Positions 35,641-49,500 of a stretch of DNA of 64,000 nucleotides are shown in pieces (the first letter of the stretch is position 1; each line of letters starts with the position of its first letter). The stretch is from Carposina sasakii (lineage: Eukaryota; Arthropoda; Insecta; Lepidoptera; Carposinidae). The stretch covers positions 2,336,716 through 2,400,715 of the forward strand of contig CP053163.1 in NCBI GenBank assembly GCA_014607495.2, written 5' to 3'. A program made the position numbers and the translations under genes. The notes beneath the pieces are model-generated. The model searched no databases and had not been told where the DNA came from. It worked only from the letters and a program-made list of their open reading frames with translations.

Positions 35641-35879
35641 ATTTCTCGATAGGTAGGTATAATTCTATGCTTCTCGCATAAATGCATGCAGAAGGAGGAC
35701 ATTTACGTCGCTAAAGAGCACACACACAGTGTGCCTTTGTTAGCTACGTAATGATAACTTGTGGTTACTTCAAGATACATACCTATTATGATAATAATAT
35801 TAGTCAGAAAGGGGTAGGTAAGGAAGGAGAATGAACTTGCTTATTATTTTAAATACCCTTTTAGTTTTTTTAATTGGGC

Positions 35880-37460
35880 GATACATTAAAAGTGCAATAC
35901 CAGTAGTACCTACTTACCAGGCTACTGTGTAGGTGCCATGCCTATCGAGTATCGATATATGTATTCATTACTAAGTAATGTTTGAAGACGGAGTACCTAC
36001 CTAAGTAGGTACCTACATATAAGGTGAGTGCATCTACCTATTTATAGTAGCTACTTATGGAAAAATGCACATTAATGAATCTCATGTAGGTAGGTAGTTA
36101 GAAGGTAATTCATCCCTTACTTACGAATTTTGTTACATCCCAACTACATACCTATACATATACCTTACCGTATATCCATATACCTACTTACCTACCTACG
36201 TTTGTTTTATTAAAGCCAGACTGTATTCACAAAGGGTAATGGTCTCCAGCCGTCGAGAACGCAGACAACGGCCGGTCGATAACACGAAGGCCAGTCGCCT
36301 GACGCCAAGCCTGACGCAAATGGGACGCTGCGCCGCCATTTATCTAATTTCGCTTTGTTGGTGCCCACAGTGCCCTTCGCCCCGACTTGGCTTCGATGTT
36401 GACGTTATCGTTTTAAGTAGATTATAGAGCACATACATGTGTAGCTATGACGTACCTAGGGAAATTAGTAGGTACTTACACAGTACCTACTTACCTGCTT
36501 TCTCGATTTCTACTTAAGTACTTAGATAAAAATAAATAGGCACGATGACTACATATCTAATAAAAATGTTATCGTAAATAATTTAGGTAAATAAGATTGT
36601 TTTGTTTACCAGCCCTACAAAAAACAATCTATAATTTTTTGCGTGCTAGCTACTAGGTAGGTATTTAGGACCAACTAGCATAATCTGCCTGGAGTGTCGG
36701 ATACCATCGTACTAATAGAAATATGACCTATTTCTATGATCATATTATTATTATCCCAGCATAACACATGCTGAATGGCGTCTTGTTCTGTTTGAGATTT
36801 TGTGCTAGGTATTTGGTGCAATCCTACGATTATGTCGTATAGGCAGGTATGTAATATTTAGGTACACGTGTAACAAAAAGAGGTGGGTATCTATGTTAAG
36901 TGAAATGCTATGAAAATAACCCACTAGATAGTAGGTAGAACCTTAAGTACCAACTCGTACTTTGAGACTTGAAATCTACTTACATATTGCGCCAAGTAAA
37001 TAAGATCCGGACAGGAAGATGATAAAAGCATAATAACCGGACATCCCGTTTCTCGAACGCTATTGAAATAGTGGTCGTCGATTAACTGTTACAAGGGATT
37101 CGATCGAGTATTATCGTTAATTGACCTTCGAGAAACTGACAGTCTTTCATACAGGTGATGTCACCTCCATTTATCCTTATCATATCTAAGATGAGATGCC
37201 GTTTCGTTACCTTACTTACATTAGTAATTAGAAGTCAGATAGCCTATCTAAAGGACAAAATAAAGTTGACGACGCGACGTCTGTCTTGAAAAAGTTTTAG
37301 AGAAAGTAGCATCAAAAAATCCTTCAGATTATTATAATAATTATAGAATAAATATCTGACATCTGAACATTGGGGAAAATCTTTATTCTAGTTAAGTGTA
37401 CCTATATTCAGTTTTCTAAATAAATGTAGGTAGGTACCTACTTATACGCTGGCGCTGGCC
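35880..37460. repeat. TAGGTACC-rich low-complexity tract with one GC-rich island
   Basis: Many TAGGTAGGTACCTACC-like words in both orientations. The segment 36188-36420 stands out as GC-rich and non-repetitive (see findings). Confidence 0.6.
37231..37383. mobile_element. MITE family B copy
   Basis: GTCAGATAGCCTATCTAAAG on the left, GTCTTGAAAAAGTTTTAGAG centrally and a matching inverted right end. Confidence 0.6.
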
Positions 37461-39046
37461 GCGTATGTCATACGATTTTGAGAATCTTCCAAAATTAATC
37501 CCATTAGCAAGTGATTCTGAGAATCACCGATGAATGACTGCGCTGCGTAGTTTCCGTTATAATAACATAAGTTGTCGGGGCAATGACGTCATATTTCTAG
37601 TGATTGCAAATCAGACGTGTATAAATCCCAACTAATATTATAAATGCGAAAGTAACTCTGTCTGATTTTGATGAATTTGGTACAGACAATCTTTGTAAAG
37701 ACGGGTACAACGCCCCCTAGCCTCGCATCGCATCAATTTAAAGAAGAATTAAAGTGTTACGTTTGTAAAGCTAACATCTTCAATTTCTAACATTAAAAAA
37801 TATATAATTACCTACCTATGCGTTTTTAATTTCTCGTTGAAATGTTTTAAATAAACAATATTAGTGGATAAGTAGTTTTTAATTCGGAATTTTGGAGTTG
37901 GGTGGGTAATTAAACATCTCGTGCGATCTCGTACGCATTCGCAGTTAGCACTTGTAACAAAACTCCACGTGGCACTCGGTTCAAGGAGACGAAAATAAAA
38001 ACAAAGGTGTATTGTTAACATTTTATTTGGAGGCGAAAACGAGCAATAAGTTTCAGGATAATTCTTTAATACAAATCAATAGTATTTGTATTACATAGGT
38101 ACATTTCATAAATTGTCAATTATTCTAATAAATTATAGTAGATATTAAGATTACAGTAACATGAACAATAATTACACAGTAACACTCCCGCTAGCAAAAT
38201 ATAAGCGAACCGCGATACGGAAAACCGTTTTACTTCCTTGCATTCTATTCTGTTATCACAATATACAAGGATCGTTATTAAATCAAACGGATATTAAATA
38301 TTTTACCTTTGAAACTGATGCAATATTAAAAAGTATTGATAAAGTGTAGAGAGCAAATAATTTAAACTCATCTCATGACGTCATCGCTATACAAGGTGAT
38401 TGAATGAAGATGTCTGCGTCCGATAGTGAAAACACCGCGAAAAAACGCTCGATATACTAAATTTGTAAAGTAGGTAAACCCGGCAGTATATTCAGTGACG
38501 TAGATAGAATAACCGGTTTCCTAGTACGCGACCTAGATCGGCATATTTATATTTAGCACGTCGAAAGTAAACGGTTTTCTTAGCGCGTGTTCGTGTTCTG
38601 ACGTCGACGTTTGTCCTTTCATACCATTCACAAGAAACGTTAATAAGAGAACCATAGGATATGATAATGAATTGGAAACTATCTGAATTTGTTATCTAAT
38701 TTGAGAATAACATTTGGAACTTTGTGTCTTAGAACAGAGTTCTGTGACTCTTCTGTCCTTTACACGCCCTTTATACCCCGCTTTAATAATTTATTTATAT
38801 AGGGTCATCGACATCCTCAAATCGGTTAAGATATTTGGTCCCCTTTTGCTAGGGGTCGTATGTAAAGGGTTGCATTTCTTAATAATACAGAGGTAACAGC
38901 GAACTAAACTTCTTTTGGCGGTAAACAACCCAATTCTCACAACAATGTTTATTTACCGCTTTGCTCCATTTAAACTGGATAACCACTGAAATTTCTTCTC
39001 ATTTCATTAAGTTCAAAATCACATCCTTTATTTCTCTCATTAGATA

Positions 39047-39175
39047 TTAGATTTTTCAATAGTCAGAATGGTGTATTTGAAGTTCATGCTGTCTCTATCT
39101 TGATCAAGGGGTAGAGGAAGACAGCATCAAAATTCATCAGTTAGAACTATCTGCCTATTGAAAAATCTGCCCTAA
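39047..39175. mobile_element. MITE family B copy
   Basis: TTAGATTTTTCAATAGTCAG to CTATTGAAAAATCTGCCCTA are inverted ends; the central GTCTCTATCTTGATCAAG is intact. Confidence 0.75.
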
Positions 39176-40794
39176 CACGTTAATTAGCTGTTAAAAACCC
39201 AAAAACATGTTTTTGCTCTCAAGTAGTTTCTGCATAAAATTACTCCGTCATCCAAACAAATTGATTCGCAAAATACCTTCCACACGAAAGCATATCGCGC
39301 ATTCTATAAATAATGTTAGATAGCATCACTTTGTTTTGTGTATAATGTGCAAATACAAAGCAAAAATGTAAACACCGTTTCATATCAATAGACTAGACAT
39401 TCGACATATTGTCACCGACTTCACATAGGTAAATGTTGTGAAATCATTATAATGATACGCTATTGTGTAAGGCGAGGTACTAGTGGACAAGCGAAAAACA
39501 CTTTTCGCTAGAACAAATTGTTTTCGTATTTACAACTAACTATCGATCTTGAAAATAATACTCAACATACTTAAAGATATTGTCTAAGAAATGTGCTAAT
39601 TCGTTACACGATAGTGTATACTTTACTCGATAAAATATTATCTCAAAAAAAGCTCAATGTAAAATCTAAAACAAATAGTTTGATAATAAAATGTCTGAAT
39701 TCCCAATTTTTATATAGAAATATCCCTTTTTAATTACTACAGGGAACCTGCTAAAATTAGGTTTCACTTCATTCATAAAATTTGTAAATTATCAAAAAAT
39801 TTCCGACTTTCCATGCCGGTTTGGTAACTTTAGTACTGCGCATGGCGCTTTAGGTGACGGACCTGTGTCAAATTTTTGATGAAAAAACATCGAAATTTTT
39901 GATAAATACAAAGCAAAATATAACAAATAAACCATAATAAATAAATATAAGTGATATGAAGGTAATTAATTCATTTTTGGTCACGTTTATCATACAGAAA
40001 TAGGTAAAATTTATTTTTATAATATTAATTTTAAAGTTGAGTGACAAAAAAGATATTTGAGGCCACAGAGTAGAAATTAAACACAGTATCACAATCAGTA
40101 TCTACTTAGATGATTGATGAAAGTAAAGTATACCAAGTGAACTAAGAATAAGTGTAAGCGAACAGTGTTTGTATATTAAACAAAACGAGAACTTGTAAAA
40201 GAGTAAAAAAGAGTAAAAACCATAGTTCGAGAGACTAGTTTGACAGTTCATTTTGCACAAAAAGTAAAAACCATAGCATAACTTGCCCAATGCATTTTAA
40301 AATCAGACGCGATTCAGATAGAGACACTATAGATATCACTTTTTTTAGAAAGCCTACCTACATCGTGTCCCACTGCCGGGCAAATGCGGTCCCGATTTGG
40401 GGGACGCGTAGAAAAATATTAGTGAATTTCCCTCACTCAAAAATCTTGTCAATATTATGCTCGAAAATACGCATGAAAAATTTACATACCTATTTTCTCG
40501 ACGACTGTATATAATATAATTATTTGAGAATGTAAGTTATGATAGTATATCTAATATTTCGGAATGAAATATTTTGAGAATATAATATTATACTCGCTCA
40601 TAAGCCTATCAAAACAAACTCCCATTCTTCTACTGATATGGTAATGTGGAATTACTGATTTTTGTATGCTGTGGCCTTTCGTACTATCCATCAAATTCAC
40701 GCATGCGCAGTCGCTGAATTGCATGGCCTTAATGAGACACTTTGTAAAGAACATTCTATACCTTCCTTTGTGATTAACAGTTTGTTTGTACCTA

Positions 40795-40915
40795 GTGTCC
40801 GTTCGCGTGACGATGGCGCTAGTTACTATGTGTTAACGACTTTTTCTGTTTCACTGCATACAAAAAAATGTTAGTTCCGAAATGAGGCATAAGAACTATT
40901 CTATGAAACGGACAA
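40795..40915 (-). repeat. Dispersed repeat, uninterrupted relative of the 14137 insertion site
   Basis: Contains GATGGCGCTAGTTACTATGT and TGTTAGTTCCGAAATGAGGC in reverse orientation to the copies at 14060 and 18410. Confidence 0.6.
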
Positions 40916-41039
40916 TAATTTCAGCAGAAACTACTACGACGCAGACCGATTACTGTACTAGATATCGAGTAAATCGAGTTTGCAAATAAACCTTTTTAGT
41001 TTCTTCGATATCTAGTATAGAAATTCGCCATAACAGTAG

Positions 41040-43950
41040 TTAGTTATAGTGTGAAAGCAGTAAATAGAACGTATTCGCAACCTCTTATGTCAATTTCATA
41101 CAAAACACGCTTAACCACCCGATATCATACATAAACCATACAAGATGAGATCCATGTATCTTTTATTCGTCTAGCTATTTTAAACATATCAATATAGGTA
41201 AGTATTACGCTGAAATAGTACGGGAATCCCTTCATGAAAACATTTATTGAAGAGTTTTTTTAATAGCTTGACGGATAATAATGAAGCATTCAGAAACTCA
41301 AGTATATTTTATGGAAAAAAGTATTGTATTTCAACACGTAGCGATTGCATCATGTTGCATAACATTGCATCATGTTGCATAACATTGCAACACCCACATT
41401 GACTGCTGTTTTATAGTATTTAAAATACTATAGTACTTACATTAGTAGACACTTGAAGAGAACAATTATTACTTTTATGAACTTACATACACCTAATATT
41501 ATATCTAGGTATTGTCTTTTGTATGCCAAATAAAGTGAATCTATGGGGTCCGACCGAATATAATAAATACACAGTGTTCCTGAGAATGTACATTTACTTT
41601 GTATAATACGTCGAAATAAATTTATAGTTTGAAAAGTTTAATATTTGGGTGTAAGAGTAAAAACAAATTAGGTAAACAAGCATTTAGTATGAAAACATTA
41701 AAATAAGTTAAAATTCATAAGTCTCAACGTATAATAAAAATATGACAAAATCAATCGTCCAAATATCATTTCCATAGTCAATGTACCAGCCTCAGGATGT
41801 ATGTTTAAATGTAACTGTAACATCAATATCGGATAAAATGTCGAAAATTATCAATTACAATCTTACTCCCTTACGTGCAATGCATTATAAAGTACATTTA
41901 ACAAATCCTATTGAATAGAGGCCTTGCAATTATACGCTAAATTTACAAATAGAATAATTTTTGGTATCAGTAGTCAAAAACACCGAATCGATTAGTACGA
42001 GTGACTAAATAAATTATTATGCGAAACATAATGAAATCATCGAGTGAACTTAAAAGTAAAGGCGCACCATTAGCATGATATCTAATGTTATCACAATGAC
42101 ATTATATTTCTTTTTTAATTTATAGTTGCCATTAACACATTAAACATCGAAACGCCAACATTGGCAAGATCAACAAGTTACACCTCCTTCGCTCATTAAT
42201 TACGTAAATACTTTATATATTGTATACATTCTTGAATTAATTAAAATTACCCGCAAAGATAACTATAAAATCTAATCTCATACGTTAATTAATTTTACAT
42301 TTAAATTCTAATAAACATTGTAATGTGTGCCATACATAATATTGGGGGGATTCAAATGAGGGGGGGGGGGACTAATAGAATACCATACACAGATAGCGAT
42401 ACTACAAAAATAGATTTACACCAACTAATGTTAACTTTACTTCAAAATATCACTTCTCAGAATTGATACTGCTTCGAGGCAACGGCCCTTAATGTATAGA
42501 CTCGCAGACAAATATACAGGATGTAACAAGAGGGCTACGTTAAGCGATTAGCTATGTACACAGCTCACTGTAAAGAACCTGTCCACAAAAATTGACACGA
42601 AATTACATGTTTATTTTTCCAGACATTAAGAAGTTCCTAAACAACTCAGAAATGGTAATATAATCGGTTTAAATAGGTTTGCTAATAGGGCAATACTCAT
42701 AGCTTTTTGCTTAACATATCCCATTTGTTACACCCTGTAGATACCTTTATTTGGACTATCACATTGGCTCAAGTGGCAAATGCTTCCACCTTCTAGTAGA
42801 CTAGCGTAACTTGGCTTCGGTTCATCAAGTTTGAAAGATAACAAAATGACGGTAGATAAACTTTTTTTTATTACTACCTTTAGGTAAGCCTCATATGCCT
42901 ACATGATACTATTTTCTTGCCTATTGCATACAATTTTATTGAAGCATATAAATGACTGGCATCGTCTTAACTGCCATTTTTAATATGGTCCAAGTTTTTA
43001 CTAGTCAATAATGGCGTATCAATAATTGAATTCAATAGCTCTTGAATGTACAAGAAAATGGTATTACCTAAGTGGGCCTTTATACAGTCATCTATCATAC
43101 TCAAACTCCTTAGAAGAACCGCACCTGTTTGGTAAACGAATGTGAATCATATACGTCAAAAATACAGCATAAGTGATGTTCCCAAAAATAATGAAGTCTT
43201 TTTGGAAATATCACATAGATGGCCCTTTAAAATCCCATAATAAGTGATCTGTTGTGAACTAGAACCTATTGAATAAGAAGATAATATATGTACATACAAT
43301 TAACTTTCGTTTACCAAATTCTGCATCATAACCTCCTATTACAAAGCTTGAAGTAGGTTAAGAACTTTTCTCACGTTAATCATAAAACTGATCAAATCAT
43401 GTTAGATTCGGCAATTTCTATCCCACTCTAGTCGTAATAAAATGCATGTTCTGTCCTACTCTCGCATGAACCTTCGCCGTGTTTAAGGCAAAACCGTGTT
43501 CTTCCTTATCCTTATAGGAATCTTTAGCATATAACGACTGGTGTTTATTTAAAGTCTATCCATATGGGTATAATCCCAGGAAATCCTGGATCGAATCCCG
43601 GGATTTTGGATTGAGTAAAAAACCAAGACATTTAAATCGATTTAATTGTCGGACTTAAGCCCCGGGATTTGTAGTCCATATTCCTTTCACAACACAACAT
43701 CCCGGAAAATCCCGGGATCAGTATATCCTAATCCACTAGATGTGAGCATTCCTAGGTGACCTATAACCTGTTCCAATGAAACTTAACAATAATAGTTACC
43801 TATACGAATAATTATAAAACTAAACGTTAAAAATGATAATATCGTTTCTCATATTGACTAATAATATCTTACATTGACAATAATAATTTGAAATAGCCCA
43901 TTTATTTAGTAAGCCTCTTTGTAGATTTTTAAATCCACAACCAAACTTTT
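41040..43950. other. AT-rich gene-free stretch
   Basis: No coding pattern. Local oddities: two copies of CATCATGTTGCATAACATTG (41347-41390), a run of about 12 G at 42360, and ATCCCGGGATTTT-type words repeated at 43565-43735. It could be part of a long endophilin 3' UTR, unproved. Confidence 0.45.
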
Positions 43951-43972
43951 ACTAGGTAGAAATTCAGTTGCG

Positions 43973-44075
43973 AAAATTGTGCAATTATCTTTGCGATTAC
44001 GTAATAGGAATTTTATAAGCAATCGGCGATAATTGTACAATTTTAGATTTCGCATTGCTTTAGCAAGATACGTAA
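43973..44075. mobile_element. MITE family D, diverged copy
   Basis: ATTATCTTTGCGATTACGTA and TTTAGCAAGATACGTAAC match family D ends. Weakly preserved. Confidence 0.5.
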
Positions 44076-44479
44076 CAAGTGATACATATAAAGGCCCACC
44101 ATAGATAGGAAATTAGTGAAACTGACATTAAGGGCCACTGTCCAGGGCAGCAAGTTCTAAATCTACATTTTAGTTAATTGCCGAATTATCACAAATGCCG
44201 TCTTGCTTTATTGTACACAAAGGGCTGTCATGTACTCTAATTCTCGATGTGTCTATCTAAAATTAGAAATGCGCCTTTATTACATGGGCCTTAATTTAAA
44301 AATTAGTTTAATCTCGGTGGACATGAGAAACGACACTAACAAAGTAACTTAAAACATTACTGTATAAATGCTAAAAATTTAACCTTGCATTGTAAGGAAT
44401 GGATTTAAAACATACATTACGTTCCGGAAGACTACATAATAACTCATCGCACCACTGGGCACAGATAATATAATTAATT

Positions 44480-44815
44480 GATAAACATCTATACATATAA
44501 TAAAAATGTAACGGATCGCTGTCTGTACATGGAAGATATATAAGAAAAAATATTATAGAATACCTTTATCAACGCCATAGTACCCAAAACAATGATTTTT
44601 CGAATTTTTGTCTGTTTGTATGTGCGTTTGTGCACGCTAATCTCAGAAACGGCTAAACGGATTTCGATGCAGTTTTCAGGAATATATTGTGACAGGTCCC
44701 ACTTAACATATAGGCAACTTTTTATCCCGGGAAAATGTTTTGTCCCGAATAATTTCGATATTTTTTTTTTTTCTGTAGACCACGCGGACGGAGTCGCGGG
44801 CGTCCACTAGTACTT
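44480..44815 (+). mobile_element. Dispersed retroelement 3' end
   Basis: Contains TGCACGCTAATCTCAGAAAC, then CCGGGAAAATGTTTTGTCCC and GTCGCGGGCGTCCACTAGTA. The inverse copy is at 54948-55168. Confidence 0.7.
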
Positions 44816-44849
44816 AAATATAATTATATATGTTGTTTAATCATTAATG

Positions 44850-45140
44850 GGTTCATTTGTAATAAAAGTTACACCGAGAATTCACAAATGCCGTCTTGCT
44901 TTTTTTAAATAAACAGAAAGAGTTGGTATGTGTTCTATTGATTGACTTAAATTTAGATTCAAGTAAATCGAAAATTGGGACATAATGACAACTCTTTCTG
45001 TTGTAAGTTATCGAAAAAAAGCAAAACGGCATGTGTGCTAAATCTCGTGTAAGCTTTATCCGTTTCTTGTCAAACAAATGAGAAACCAGATCTTGATAAT
45101 AAGGCCATAATAATTCTATGGGTGTTGTCGACATATATTA
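44850..45140. mobile_element. Inverted-repeat element (AAATGCCGTCTTGCTTTTTT arms)
   Basis: Left arm ACAAATGCCGTCTTGCTTTT with AGAAAGAGTTG, right arm CAACTCTTTCTG with AAAGCAAAACGGCATGTG. Partial relatives occur at 44195-44280 and 55900-56160. Confidence 0.65.
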
Positions 45141-45164
45141 TTACTTATGTAGGGGTAGATCAGC

Positions 45165-45315
45165 CCCTGTATCGGCTATATTCTCTGACAGTTTATACTG
45201 ATGATCATATATAAGTGTGTGTTATCCAATTTTGTTCAGGCAAGGCATTATGCCACTTCCATTTGATTAAGTTTCAATGTGCGATCGTCACTATGAATTG
45301 TCAAAAAAGATAGTC
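45165..45315. mobile_element. MITE family N copy
   Basis: CGGCTATATTCTCTGACAGT on the left, CACTATGAATTGTCAAAAAA on the right. Confidence 0.6.
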
Positions 45316-46094
45316 ATTATGGAGGTTGGTATCTCATCAGCGAAGGGTGTTGCTACCGTTGGTTAATAATTTAATTTCATCATCTGTGCCCGCAGTTTAA
45401 ACAAAATCGTAATCACTGCATATAAGAGGGGGTACCGATGCAACGCAGCTTGAGCTTTCGACATTACAGATTCAAAAACATAGAAAAACATCTACATAAT
45501 ACTGTGTAACATTCAACTGGATAACAATTATAATGATATACATGGTGGTGATACAACATACTGCAATATTCAAGTTAAAATAAAGAATTTATGTACAAGT
45601 TAAAACATAATCTGGCACGGTATGGTCAGTGGTTTTTAAATCGATCGTCAGTGGGGGCGTGACTTATGGCTAAGATTGTCTCTAGTCCCATATAGATAAA
45701 ATATTAATTTAATTATTCCTAAAAGAAATACATAAATATTCCGCCAGAGATCTTAAGATTCCCATATTGGGCTATTTCTTGTATTTCAAAGACGTAAACA
45801 CAAAACATTTATTAATTAGTTAGATAAGAAACTTGATAAAATTAGCTACATTATTGATAAAATTGGGGCCAGTTAAGTAGTACAAGTTATCTACATGATA
45901 ATTATGTCTATATAGAGAAGATAATAAACAAGTCAAGAAAAACTTGAATATATGAACAGGACGTTGAATCACATAAACTAGTCACATTTGGAGCATTCTA
46001 TCCCTTCCGTAAATGTCTTAGGATACAATCGAAGCGTTTTAGAGTCCGTGCAGTTTCATACAATAAATAAAATCTCCTCTTGATGTAGTTATAG

Positions 46095-46197
46095 CGGAGT
46101 AAACTTAAATTTAGTCAGGTCTGTCCCTCTCCATCCTTAACATAAATGGCTGAGACAAAAAGGGACAGGTATGGCTAATCTTAAGTTTAGGTGTGAC
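46095..46197. mobile_element. MITE family A copy
   Basis: Inverted halves around CTGTCCCTCTCCATCCTTAA and AAAAAGGGACAGGTATGGCT; ends near GTGTGACGGT. Confidence 0.7.
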
Positions 46198-46419
46198 GGT
46201 CAGAATCGACCATAATCTCTTTGTGTCTTCTAGAAATTGCCGGTTACTAGAAATGATCAAAGTCTCATCTAGGGTAGGGTAGAAATGAAAAGAGATTTAA
46301 CATAATCAGTGCCTTTGAGAAACTGCCGGTTACGAGCAATGATCAAACTCCCGTTACATCTAAGGAGGGGGTTAGAAACAAATGTGAGTAGTATCATAGC
46401 GATGGTGTGAACATGGTGT

Positions 46420-46545
46420 TTACATGTTGGGCAGCGGAACTGTGACCTGCACGTAGCTGATGGGGAAGTAGCCGGTCCGACCGTTGACGGAGCCCTCGAA
46501 CCAGTTGTCGTCCACCTTGTTGATCAGCGTGATCACGTCGTTCTC
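46420..46545 (-). CDS. EndoA: Endophilin A exon 11 (SH3 end and stop)
   Basis: It reads [18 protein letters not shown], then [20 protein letters not shown] and TAA. DNW and the final YV of the proline-binding groove are intact. The 3' UTR should continue below 46420. Confidence 0.96.
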   Translation of the reverse strand, partial: ENDVITLINKVDDNWFEGSVNGRTGYFPISYVQVTVPLPNM

Positions 46546-49500
46546 CTGTGAAAGGTTTAAAAGATACATAAACAGTTAAATACAGCGCGAGGTAAACTGT
46601 AGGGTAAGCATGAACCCCTTTACGGATGTAACGATATAGACCCGCAAGCAAAATCTATGAGATAATATGACAGTGTGACGATAGCGTTACGCCCCCTGAT
46701 TACCTAATTTGCAGTACCAGAGCCGAAGCAATGCGATAGCGAAAATTACGAGTGGGTGACTATTCACTGACTGTAAGTTACGTAATCAGGGGGACGGACT
46801 ATCGAGAGGTTCGTGCTTGCCCCACGCAAGCTCTAAAGCCCAAACTTGTCGCCATTAAGTATGAGAGGCATGATTAGATTCGTCTTAATTATCAGAGTAA
46901 TATTGGTATAGTCGGTACATCAAAATTTTCACGCGCTCGGGGTTTTTTATATAAAAGGTGTTTTTATAATAACATCCATACAAACTTGGATACCTACTAC
47001 TGCACCAAGATGGATGGAATTATTAGTTATTATGAAAACACATTACATGTAAAGAGGTTATTGTACGTAACCTTTTCATCAACAATACCTATTATTGCAG
47101 TCCACTGGTGGACGTAGGCCTCCCCCAGGGCACGCCACAAGGCTGTTCACTGCCATGGGGGTTTTTGCCCAGTCACCACGCTGGGCAGGTGGGTTGGTGA
47201 CCGCAGTTTGTATTTTGGACTATGTTGTCAACACGGGAGGCGCTGCTGCCCACCTCCCGGAAACCCTTAATCGCCTCGTACGATACCCACGGGCAGACAT
47301 GGGGTGGTACGAATTCTACTCTGCCGGCACCACGCGGTACTAACCAACAATACCGATACGTACCTTAAAGCCCAGCTCGCCCGGGTTCTCCGGGTCGAAG
47401 TCGTACAGCGCGGTGCAGCACGGGCCCTTGCCGGGCGCCACGGGCGTCCGCGCGGGCGACTTCACCGGCGACGGCAGTGGCGACGCTGCGCGGGCGCACG
47501 GTTAGTATGGCGGCGCGAGCGGCGGGTGGGGGAAACTATTTTTATACGAGTTTACTTGGACGTTCGCTTGGTGTATTTGCGGTTTTTTTTATTTTTTATT
47601 TTATTGTTTTAGGAAAACTTACAGCTTTATATACATAAAAAATACAACAGGTTATATGTCTATAAGCCATTGACAAGTTTTCATATATAGCTTATGGTAT
47701 ATAGGTACGCTCGTTTTTTTTTTTTTTATTAGAATGAGGAATTAGAGCATATTTAGATGATACAATAGTGCTAAATGCTACAGTCGATTTTAGATTCTAG
47801 AGCTTTAAATTTGGGTAAAATAACTAATATAGCTAAAAGAATTTCTCCAGTTTCTATGTTTTTCACCAAATTATTGGATAAAGCTTAAAACGCGTTAAGG
47901 TGGATTTTGGATCTGAGTGTCAGTTTCAGTAACGTCGCGTCAAAGACGCTGCGACAGTTTACTAGAAAATATATTGACTCGAGCAATGCGGATTTACGAT
48001 AAGACGTATGCGACCTTTTGCATCTAAAATATTGCCGTAAAAGTTGTAACGAAAACGATCATGTGAAGAAACTCGTATAAAAATAGTAAACCGCATCATA
48101 AAATTGTTAAGCAAATAGCAGACAAACTAATACTTTCGCTGCACTGTTATCTAGTAGCTTGGCAAGATTTCAACTAATTATTTAATTATCTAGTTAGGGA
48201 ATGACTAATAACTAAGAATGGCTATTAATATTTGTAGCTAAGTGATTTCTAAATTGTAATAAATAAGCCACTAAATAACAAAAAGAAAAACGTAGAATAT
48301 ATACTGACATCTAATACCTATAAGTAGGTACATTTACATACTCCAATCACTCTTAAGTAAATACTTCTATTTATTTGCTGGAATGAGATTTCAAGCATTA
48401 TCAATAATTTCGCTTATTAAACCTCATAAAATATCGGTCAGTATAATTCTTTCAAGACATTAAACCATTCGTTCAGGGGTCGGTAAGCAATGGATATAAA
48501 CTGCTCTCGAGATGAGTGAGACATGGCGAGTATATAGGTAGTATAGCATGAACCTTTTTTCACGCGCCGTAACACTATCGACTCTAAATCTATGAGATAG
48601 GACAGTGTGACGGTTCGAACTTGCCCCACCGTACAGTTTATTCACCGAAATCTCACTGACCCTTGTGCGAACGGCCCAACTATTAAACCCCATTTATGTA
48701 TTACAATTTTTCTTAAACTTTCAATTATTGCTATGCCATTATTTACTAGTAAAAACTTGAAACAATGTGTCAATAATGACGATTTAGACCAGGGGTTCCC
48801 AAACTTTCATTTTTCATAGACCCCTTTCAAAAGTTAACTGGTTCTGGTGGACCCCCTACATACTTACAACACATACAAATTAATTGTGAAATCCCATTTT
48901 TTCACGCCAACGTAGACCCCCATCGAGTCCCACCTGGACCACTTTGGGAACCACTGATTTAGACCATGCCAGTCATTTATTGCTTCAATAAAATTGTATG
49001 TGATTGTAAAAAAAATTGTATCAAGTAAATGAGACTTTACATAATATTATCGCTAAAAGTATATTATGTGGCACATGTTATCTCTTTTAGGGCCGATTTT
49101 ACCGATAGTCAGATAACTCAGATAGGACTATTTGAAGGATAAAGTTGATGCTGTCTCTATCTTGATGAAGTTATAGAGAAAGACAGCACTAAATTTATAC
49201 ATCAGTTAGAACTATCTGTTTATTGAAAAAACTGCCCTGAGTAACTTATAACAAGGACGAGACGTAATTTGTCATATTATGACATTGATACTTTTAGCGC
49301 TAATTTTAATAATGAATAAGCGAAACATTATCGCAATGGAAGCTTAAATTAATACAAAACACAGTCAAAAACAATTTCAACAAACTATGACAACAATGAC
49401 AAATATGACAATAATGTAGATCGACAAACAAAACGCTAAAGAAAAACCGTAACATAATGCATGATGCAACATGCTGAAGAAAGATCTTAAAGCTATGGTA

